A stretch of 64,000 nucleotides of DNA from Manihot esculenta (taxonomy: Eukaryota; Streptophyta; Magnoliopsida; Malpighiales; Euphorbiaceae). The stretch spans positions 436,389-500,388 of the forward strand of contig NC_035174.2 of the NCBI RefSeq assembly GCF_001659605.2, in the 5' to 3' direction. How positions within the stretch are numbered: position 1 is the stretch's first letter; the number at the start of each line of letters is the position of its first letter. The notes below the pieces were generated by a model. The model saw nothing but the letters and a program-made list of their open reading frames with translations, made no database searches and was not told where the DNA came from. The position numbers and the translations under genes are program-made. This document shows positions 55,801 through 64,000 of this stretch, piece by piece.

Positions 55801-58248
55801 ACTAGAATCACGAGTGCTCTTAATTGAAAGTATTCCAACGGAAGATATAACCAAGTCAAAAGAATGAATAACAAGAGGAAACAAGATGAAGCCAGAAGGA
55901 TCTGCAAGAAATTGGAGATGAATGAGCTCGCTAAGGAAGACAGATGGCCTTATGTGGACAAAATATATGGGCAAAGCATCACAAAATCCAGACACAAAAA
56001 AGAAAAAAGCCAAATCTTAGTTCAGTAAAACACCATCATAAAAATATGATTAGCTGAACATCTAACAGTCCTGAGACCTATAGAGAAATTGTACAACAGT
56101 ACAATACTTGCCCTCAATTTTGCAACGTTGAGCCATTGTTCCTCCAAGTATCATAGCACTGATTATTTCAGCAGCAATACTTTCAAAAAGATCAGCACCT
56201 CGGGCAGCACAATCACCCACATTGTCTCCAACCTTTATATGTGCCAAGTTCATATATTCAAAAAGAAACGTCTTAGAATATCTTTAAAGAAAAGCTTGTC
56301 AACTGTTAAAAGCACCATTGGAACAAGAAGTCCACAACATCAGCAACAAAAGGAATGGGCAATTACCAGATCTGCAATCACTGCAGGATTTCTAGGATCA
56401 TCTTCAGGGATTCCCTGCTCTACTTTCCCAACAAGGTCAGCCCCAACATCAGCTGCTTTTGTGTATATTCCACCACCCAATTGAGCAAAAAGGGCAACAA
56501 AGGAAGCTCCAAAACCATATCCCACAAGGAGAAGGGGCACTAGAAGAGAAACATGAAAATCAACAGAGATAGAATATGTATCTACCAACACAAATGGTTA
56601 ACAGGCTGCAAATCACCATTCCAGGTGATAGTGATTCTATGATGTCATATTGCTGCCATCTTAAGAATGGGGGGAAAAAAAGAAGAGAAACTTTAATACT
56701 ATGAAATGTAAGAAGAGTATAACCTATTCATTTTGACGACAAACTAAGATTCATCACAATTAAATCACAAAGAAGGGTATCTGTTACATACAATCGGTAA
56801 CGTTCATTGAACCTGGAGAATCCACTTCCAACCAAACATAAAATGCAGCATAAAGGATGGCCACACCAATTACAGCCATACCAACAACCACTATAGCAGA
56901 GAAACCACCAGCACGGACAGCTACCTACACATCATATTTTCCAGTTATGACATAATTCACCAACTATTAAGATTACAATTGACCATAAATGGGAGAACCT
57001 GCAATGCTTCTCTAGCTGACCGCCTTGCAGCACTAGAAACTCTAACATTTGCACGAACTGACACCCACATCCCAACATAACCTGCTATTCCGGAACATAA
57101 AGACCCCAAAAGGAATGCAGCAACTGTGATATATGCAGATGTTGACCTGCATGAAACAAAATAAAAAGAAAATGTTGTCATTACATATTAAAACACGCCC
57201 ATAACAAATTGCGGCTAATTTTGACTGGTGGATTCACCTCCCTAGACCAGAAGATTCTTGTTGTGGAGTCGTGGTACGGAACAAATATATGCAGAGGATC
57301 ACCAGGGCCAGCAGAATTGCCATCTTTGAGATTGTCCCATACTGAGTCCTGAAGTAACCTTCAGCTCCATCACGTATTGCATCTGATATCTATAAAGTAA
57401 GATGAGCCTCAAAATTGTGATGCAAATTGCTGCACAAGTCCACTCGTTTATAGTTCAAATATTATAAAGAGATGATGTACCTGAGCCATTTCAGGAGGGC
57501 CCTCATCCTTCGATAGTACCCACTTTGTAAGATATATTGAAAAAAGGAAGCTGATGATACAAATTGTAAATACAAACACAATAATTGGAGAAGTACTAGC
57601 TCCAATGTAAAAGATTGCTCCTAAACCCAAGAGCAGAAGTATAAAAAGAACACGGACATTTATTCCCAGGAGGGCTCGAACAAGCTGTACAAAGGAAAAT
57701 CAATTTAATCCGTGCAAGGAAGATAGCAAAATCAAATAGCGAGGGAAAAATGTTACAGAAAATAAAAGGTTGCTTCTTAGTTGTCACAAACAAAAAAGAA
57801 TATATTTCTCATCTTTCAGGCCTTTCCTTTTAATCACTGCTACTAATACATTGAATCAGCAGTTCCAAAAATCATATAGCTACACAAGGTTAGATGTAAA
57901 CGAATGCCAACAATATACAGGGGCAAGTCATAGTCCAAAATTCAATGGAATTGAGATCATTCACCTAAAGAAGCAAAAAATGACTGTTGCAGTAAAGACC
58001 ATGAAACAGTTACAGGTGGCAAAATAGAGTCCAATAACCATAGTGCATAAACATTATGCCCCCATATTTGTCCTTATTTTAGTCACATAGCTAAATCAAA
58101 TATTTATCAACAGAGAATCCAAACAAGCAAGTGAAACATTGTTACTCACAACTGGAGTGTAAGGTTTACTACGCATGTTGGGGAAAGTCCTTGGCCTGTC
58201 TTGATAATGCCCCAAATTACCACCCTCAACATCATCATGCGTCATCAT
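52896..58248 (-). CDS. AVP2: Type II (K+-independent) proton-translocating pyrophosphatase
   Basis: Multi-spanning proton pump driven by pyrophosphate, located in Golgi-type membranes in Arabidopsis (family knowledge). Fourteen coding exons (complement): 52896-52995, 53531-53750, 54228-54339, 54542-54697, 54796-54960, 55068-55505, 55714-55901, 56112-56232, 56367-56539, 56792-56924, 56999-57146, 57238-57389, 57481-57684, 58150-58248, 2409 nt, 802 residues, the expected length. The substrate motif [11 protein letters not shown] is at 276-286, DNVGD at 306-310 and [10 protein letters not shown] just after. [18 protein letters not shown] places Lys at 571, where K+-dependent type I pumps have Ala. 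The C-terminus is [20 protein letters not shown] and then MAPVFL. Two adjacent ATGs exist (58246 and 58243) and the upstream one was chosen. Intron 7 has a GC donor. A non-coding leader exon is likely (see 58249-59330). Confidence 0.97.
56110..56111 (-). other. Non-canonical GC splice donor of AVP2 intron 7
   Basis: On the coding strand exon 7 ends ATTGAGG and the intron starts GCAAGT. Only this junction gives Asp by joining to ATCC at 55901 and keeps the frame (KIE-DPSGF). The nearest GT (GCAA|GTATT) would shift the frame. Apart from the C, the donor matches consensus well, as is typical of GC-AG introns. Confidence 0.85.
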
Positions 58249-59330
58249 TTTATGGGATGAATTCACCCTCCAGGCAACAGGAAATGAGATGTTGTCCTTG
58301 CCTTGGGGCAGGTCACCCCCTGAACTGGGTTGCTGAATTTGATTGCTCTATGCTGTCCAGTGAAATCACTAGAGTTTCAACTGATGAGATACAAGAAATC
58401 ACCAAATTCTTCTGATGAGATGTAGAACCAAAAGCGAAGCTGCAAAAACTATAGATTTTCCAGCTTCGACGGTAATTGAGCCTCCTAAAACAAAGATTAA
58501 TAATTTAAATCCAACAGAGCTATGCAGTTTTATGCCCTAACATACATTTGAAGGCTAAGTAAAATTTAGTAAAGAAAAATAATTAAAATCATGAAATCAT
58601 GGCTTGCTAGATTGCTATCCTAATATTTGTTCAATTAAGAGTACTTGAGATTAATTCATAGAAACAACCTACAAATTATTCGTTGGTCAGAGAAAAGCTA
58701 TTTAGACCATTATTTAAGAATCAAAATAACTGCAGCACGTAAATGTTGATTGTTGAATGAAATGCAGTTGATGCTCGATGCATAAATCAGTATTTCATAA
58801 AATGAAAGTAGAGAGATGAAAATTTAACTTTTGAAAGTAGTCCGTTCGCTTGCATCAGGAAAATGGAACATGAGAAAGAAAAAGCTCATTTCAAAGTACA
58901 ATTTTCCTCTTCATTCCCACATTTTCTCAGCAACGGACCGTAAGAGATATTTCTTATATATATAGAAAAATATTAAATAATAAATGAAAATTGAAACTGG
59001 AATTACAACCCTAAGATCTAAAAAAAGGCATTAGAATCAAACGCGTATAAACATTCCATCTAATAGGGAAAAAATGGAAAGCAAACATCGAAAAAAGTAT
59101 GATTGCGTTGGATCTCAATCAGAGATGCAAGAAGAAGGAAGATCTACGAAAACACGTAGGTATACAACAAATGTAAATACGAACAGAAAGGTATTACCGT
59201 TCAATGAAAGTTGACAAGTGCTGGGACTTCCATTAACAGGATAACGCTGCAGGTTGAATACCTCTCTTCCGCTTATTTCTCTCTCCTTGCTCTCTGCAAA
59301 TTTGCAGACTTTTGAGAGAGAGAGTGAGAC
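58249..59330 (-). other. AVP2 spliced 5' leader
   Basis: On the minus strand a donor ACG|GTAATAC at 59197 and an acceptor TTTTGCAG|CTTCGC at 58440 would remove an intron of about 760 bp, joining a leader exon (about 59198-59330, CT/GA-rich) to 58249-58439, which is contiguous with the first coding exon. The borders fit consensus. The transcription start is an estimate. Confidence 0.6.
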
Positions 59331-60671
59331 CGAAAATTAAAAAAGAAAATGTGTTTTTTTCTTAATTTTTTATGAGTGTGTGTTGAAATTAGTAAATTAA
59401 TTATCTCACCCCGTCCACGTGTTACTGAGCATGTAAGTTTTACGAATAACATTTTGCCACGCCATCAGTTTTCCCATTAAAACTTTACCATTATTTCTCC
59501 ATATCCTCTAATCACAGCCGAGTTGCTGTTTTCTTCTCTGCATCCACCAATCTAAAATTGGCTTACCATTTAAAATTATAATAATTCTTTGTAAAAATAT
59601 ACAATGGGGAAGAAGGAAAAAAGAATATAAAATTCATAACATTAATATTAATATTATTTTTAATTTAATTAGTTATTAAAATTTTATGAAAGTAATTCAA
59701 AAACAATTATGAAACTACTTTTTTTAAATGTATCCACCGACTAAATCTACAAATGCTATTATAAAACTGTTATTATTTAAATTAATTGAATAGTTTATAT
59801 AAAATTTTAATTCTTAATCTTTTACCAAAAAAATTTTTCAATTGTATTAGTCCTTAAGTTATTATTATTAAAACTCCCATCACTTTCATTTTTAAAATTT
59901 CGAATCAAATTTTGTTAAAACTAAATTAAAAAAAAAAATCTAATAGAATTTGAGAATAAATTGACAAAAAAAATCATAATTAAACGTGAAATGTTTTGAA
60001 GCTTTTTCCTTGCACAAATGCAGTGTCATTTGACTGGAAACTTCCTGATGGAGTGGCTCCGGAAATCTTGACATGAATGAAGCTTGCGGTGGTGCAATCA
60101 AAAGACGAGTATATCATAAGTTGATTCCCATTCCGGAAGATGATATTAATTGATAGATTGATAAATTTTTGATAGTTCAATTAATTTCAAGGGCACTAAC
60201 TTTTGAATTCAATCCATTTGGTGTCGGTTAGAGGATTCGCCATGGAATAGGTTACGGCTATAGCTATCATAGAGCCTCCGCTTGCATAGTTACTATACCA
60301 TTTTGATTGCAAACTCCAGAGAGGATTCGACATGTCTGATTCCTGCTCCAGTTACTCCATTTCACATGGAATGCAAATCACAGTTACGGCTTTTTCCCTC
60401 TTTATTAAATTCATCATGAACAATGCATAAAGTCAATATGGATCATAAGAAAAACAAACCCATATTAATTGGATTGTTCAAGCAAACATCATTCTGAAAT
60501 GACTACATCAGACTCCGCAACCAATCCATCCTTGAAGATGCTCACCAGAAAACATTTATTTACTCAAATCTACAGCCTAAGATCAGCGTTCTATGAGTCC
60601 ATTATGGCTGTGAAGTGTGAAACCAACCATACACCAGAACTAAATTTCGCAAGTACGGGCAAAAACTTGGC
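59331..60671. other. AVP2 promoter region, spacer and PGK 3' flank
   Basis: 59560-59960 is AT-rich. 59980-60480 has normal composition, but its short frames do not match anything I know. 60480-60671 should contain the PGK 3' UTR. Confidence 0.45.
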
Positions 60672-62077
60672 TCAAGCATCATCAAGAGCAAGCACTCCAG
60701 GAAGTGGTTTCCCCTCGAGAAGCTCCAAACTGGCTCCACCTCCAGTTGATATATGACTCATCTTATCAGCTAGCCCAACCTTCTCCACGGCAGCAACTGA
60801 GTCACCACCTCCAATAATAGTCGTCACACCCTTGCCACTGAGCTCTGCAAGTTTCTTGGCAATTGCCTAAAAAAGGAAAAGATAGTTCTCAGGACCATTG
60901 TGCAAACACCAGTTTATCTCGTGTTCAAATTAAAATGAGATACCTCAGTTCCCGCAGCAAACTTATCAAACTCAAAGACACCCATCGGTCCATTCCAAAT
61001 AATTGTTTTGGTAGTATCCAATGCTTCACAGAATGTCTTGATGGCATCAGGTCCAACATCCAAACCCATCCAACCATCTGGTATTGCAGACGCTGGCACC
61101 ACCTGCAAGAACATCACATCACATTGAACTCTCAGAACATATATTTACAATGGTTAATTTTGTATCACCTTCTAATTTCTCTTCTGTCTGTAGGAGAGAG
61201 TGGAAGCTTAGAAGGGAGAATATGTGTGCATATCTATATTGAGAGACCTAAGAAGCTTCTCTTAAGAAGTTCATGAAAGTTTCTCTCACTCGCTCAAAGT
61301 AGGCAAGGATTCACTCCGATAGCCATTGAAAGTTATACCTTGCTGTCGGCATCAGCTGCAAACTTGTCAGCAATGACCACATCAGTGGGCAGCAGTAAAG
61401 ATACTCCCTTGGCCTTGGCCTTTTCAATAAGTGAAGTTGCAAGATCAAGTTTGTCTTCCTCCACAAGGGATGACCCAACTGAGTGCCCTTGTGCCTTGTA
61501 AAAAGTAAATATCATTCCTCCACCCAATATGAGGATGTCAACCTTCCCCAAGAGGGATTCTATCACTCCGATCTTGGTTGATACTTTTGAGCCACCAACA
61601 ATTGCAGCAAATGGCTTCTTAGGATTTGCCACTGCTCCAACAAGATAGTCAAGTTCCTAACGGCAAAAAGCACATCAGCATTCTTTCACAAAAGAATAGT
61701 TCAAAGAAAATGAACAAGCATCAAGCAGACCTTCTGCATGAGAAACCCAGCAACAGAAGGTTTCAAGTATTTAGCTACACCCTCTGTTGATGCATGGGCT
61801 CTATGAGCAGTGCCAAATGCATCATTCACATAGACATCTGCAAGAGCAGCTAGTTTCTTGGCAAATTCAGGATCATTCTTCTCCTCCTCCTTGTGGAACC
61901 TTACATTCTCAAGAAGCAATACACCTCCTTCTGAAAGCTCAGCCACCAGTTTCTCAACTTCCTCACCAATACAGTCATTAGCAATTTTAACCTATCATGT
62001 GGAGGAATAAGAAAAACTAAGCAATTCAAGTAATAATCCAAAAAGAAAGGAACAGCATGTGTGTGCATGAGGCAGAA

Positions 62078-62109
<32 letters not shown>

Positions 62110-63951
62110 GGGGGTGGTGAGGAGAAAGAGATGAAGACAAACCTGAACCCCAAGAAGTTCAGATAGCCTAGGTACAAGAGGCTTCAAGCTGTACTTAGGT
62201 GTAACACCCTTTGGGCGTCCCTGAAAACCACAATCAAATAAAATAATTACACAAGCGCTCACTATCAAAAATTGATTTAGAACAAAATCATATTTATCAC
62301 AAAATCATTTCATTAATCATGCGACAGATATGTTTCAGAGGCATTCATAAAATTTCATGCTAGTAAGCCAAAAATCACACTATATCACAGGTCTTGTTCA
62401 TAGTAGAAGAGCTATCGACTTTCTCACAAAGCATGTTCCTTGGGTCTGTCACCAGTAAGTTTGACCATCCTCTGATGCTTAACCAGGTTTTAGCTTCAAC
62501 TTTCAAAATAATAATACATATTCCACAGAAATGGACGTTACTTATCAATTTCAATTATTTTTAATAACTTTATGCATCCCATACAACCTCATATATCTTG
62601 GCAGCATCACTTCAAGCATAAATGTTGATTTACATAAAATCAATCAATAACAATAACATTGGAAGAAAACAAGAATAACATAACCTAGGAGAGAAAATTT
62701 AATCATTGCAGAAAAAGACAAGATGATGATACAAATTACAACCAACTAAAGAAACTGATAATTCTGCCATTATAAGTTCCAAGAAAAGCTCTCAAATGGG
62801 AAGAGCAAGATAGTTAAGCATTATCCTATTCAGATTCAGACAAATAAAGCCATAAAAAGCAACACACAAAAAAAAAAAACCTAAAAACGCTCATCTAAGA
62901 AATTTTGTGACGCTCTGCTTCTTCAGTCTTACTTGTTTAATTGAACACGCAAATTCAATTGCAATCCAATTAAAAAAAATGATTATACCAATAAAACCAA
63001 CAGTGTCTATGAATGCAAGAGATCTCCCAGGAATCAAATGTGAAAGAAATCATGGCAAAAATCCATTTTCAAAGCCATATTCTTCTAATTCATAAATAAT
63101 TTCAACAAGAAAAAACTATTGCCAAAAATATAAAGATGAACAGGTAGCAAACCACCATAGATCCAAACGGCCAATTACAGAACCAAGCAGAAAATGATCG
63201 AATGGGTAAATAGGTAAGTGAAAAATAAAGACGGCGACTTGTATCATAATAGTTGAAAATGTTAGTTCCACAGTAAAATTAATCACAACAGCATGCAATT
63301 GAATTTTATGCATATCCATTGGAGTTAGCAGAAAGCAGAATTAGAAATATCAACTAGATCATCGATAGAAGAATAGCCACAAATGCATTCATCAAAACAG
63401 TATCAGATAACAGAAGAACATGCAAATCAGTTTACATCCACATGATTCAAGCAAATCCTATAAGCGTTAGCGTTAAAATAAACAGCTTTTTTGGCAGATG
63501 AAGTAATCACGTGATGTACAAACACATCTGCAGACATATGACCACCAGAAACACAGACAGAATTAGCAGAATATTGGAATCAGCACAAAAATGAAGGATC
63601 GGGCAAATGAACAATAACAAATAAACATCCCAAGAATCCATGCAGAACAAATGAGTGATCTAAAGGGATAGATAATCCCCACAAATAAAAAATCCAAGTA
63701 GAAACAGGAAATACGGCTGGTAAAAGTATGCAAATCGGGGCAATGCAAGTGCATACCAAATGGGAGCAAAGAATAACTTTGGATCCATGATCCATCAAGT
63801 ACTTGATCGTGGGGACGGCAGCTCGGATTCTGGTATCATCAGTGATATTGAAGTTATCGTCCAAAGGGACATTGAGATCCACCCTCACAAACACTCTCTT
63901 ACCCTTCAAATCTGCTTCCTTTAGACTGCTGACGCTCTTCTTTGTAGCCAT
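60672..63951 (-). CDS. PGK: Phosphoglycerate kinase, cytosolic
   Basis: Catalyses 1,3-bisphosphoglycerate + ADP to 3-phosphoglycerate + ATP in cytosolic glycolysis (reversible). Six exons (complement): 60672-60866, 60944-61102, 61339-61656, 61731-61991, 62143-62220, 63757-63951, 1206 nt, 401 residues, the normal cytosolic length. It starts [20 protein letters not shown] with no plastid transit peptide, which argues for the cytosolic form. Family motifs in order are RVDLNVPLD (residues 23-31), the substrate-binding LCSHLGRPKG (61-70), [25 protein letters not shown] and the nucleotide-binding [10 protein letters not shown]. The end is [20 protein letters not shown] and then ALDDA. Intron 1 is long (1536 bp). 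Intron 2 is 151 bp and holds a C26 tract. All borders are GT-AG. The promoter lies beyond the right edge, with about 49 bp of leader visible. Confidence 0.97.
62079..62114 (-). repeat. Homopolymer block T10 G26 (C26 A10 on coding strand) in PGK intron 2
   Basis: Ten T then 26 uninterrupted G on the plus strand. It makes up almost a quarter of the 151-bp intron. On the transcript it reads C26 followed by A10, starting 28 bases after the donor. Length may vary or be mis-assembled. Confidence 0.9.
62221..63756 (-). other. PGK intron 1
   Basis: A long first intron (1536 bp) with ordinary AT-rich intron composition. No nested gene or repeat was recognised. Long first introns of plant housekeeping genes often enhance expression, which is only a possibility here. 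Confidence 0.7.
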
Positions 63952-64000
63952 ATCTCAACACAACAGAAAAACCCTGCAGAAAAAGCAGAATAACAAGGCA

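Noticed and set aside
59980..60180. 66-residue minus-strand frame
   Set aside because: Composition is somewhat protein-like, but no family motif or splice partner was found; left in the spacer entry.
61995..62268. Poly-proline frames on the minus strand
   Set aside because: They are translations of the C26 intron tract joined to PGK exon 2; not a separate protein.
45404..63951. Idea of a co-regulated proton/ATP gene cluster (BTL1, AVP2, PGK)
   Set aside because: All are minus-strand but far apart with their own promoters and unrelated broad functions; no shared element was seen.

Overview
The window is plant nuclear DNA, from a eudicot. Genes are split by short AT-rich introns with GT-AG borders, spacers are very AT-rich, and the middle third is a nest of LTR retrotransposons. 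The gene set and transposon style would fit Malpighiales such as Euphorbiaceae, but the species is an inference I cannot confirm by reading alone.

Layout from left to right. 740-1140: broken mitochondrial dicarboxylate-carrier copy (+). 1475-8283: complete 20-exon V-ATPase catalytic subunit A (VHA-A, -). 9821-12768: dispersed remains of a GDSL lipase gene (-). 15.1-18.9 kb: decayed Ty1/copia element that lacks its reverse transcriptase. 18907-32.08 kb: old, truncated Ty3/gypsy chromovirus-type element (-), whose LTR is split by a very young complete Ty3/gypsy element at 19393-29736 (+). 34275-36261: F-box protein gene (+). 39915-42564: DUF1666 gene (+). 45404-48488: mitochondrial carrier BTL1 (-). 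51301-51735: small intronless conserved gene (-). 52896-58248: type II (K+-independent) proton pyrophosphatase AVP2 (-). 60672-63951: cytosolic phosphoglycerate kinase (-).

Exon borders of the six intron-containing genes were read from splice sites. All reading frames close, with protein lengths of 623 (VHA-A), 235 (F-box), 424 (DUF1666), 366 (BTL1), 802 (AVP2) and 401 (PGK) residues.

Functionally, VHA-A and AVP2 both energise endomembranes with protons, and PGK and BTL1 concern ATP supply. These are separate eukaryotic genes and nothing indicates joint regulation. From memory, VHA-A and AVP2 are also near neighbours in Arabidopsis, so this may be an old syntenic block expanded by retrotransposons.

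I found no exotic new system. The most informative features are the nested retroelements (LTRs differing at 5 of 2765 positions, perfect 5-bp target duplication, chromodomain cut off by a stop and a frame change), a GC-AG intron in AVP2, a 26-C tract inside a 151-bp PGK intron, a G-quadruplex-type motif upstream of BTL1, and an unassigned decayed acidic coding stretch near 38 kb.
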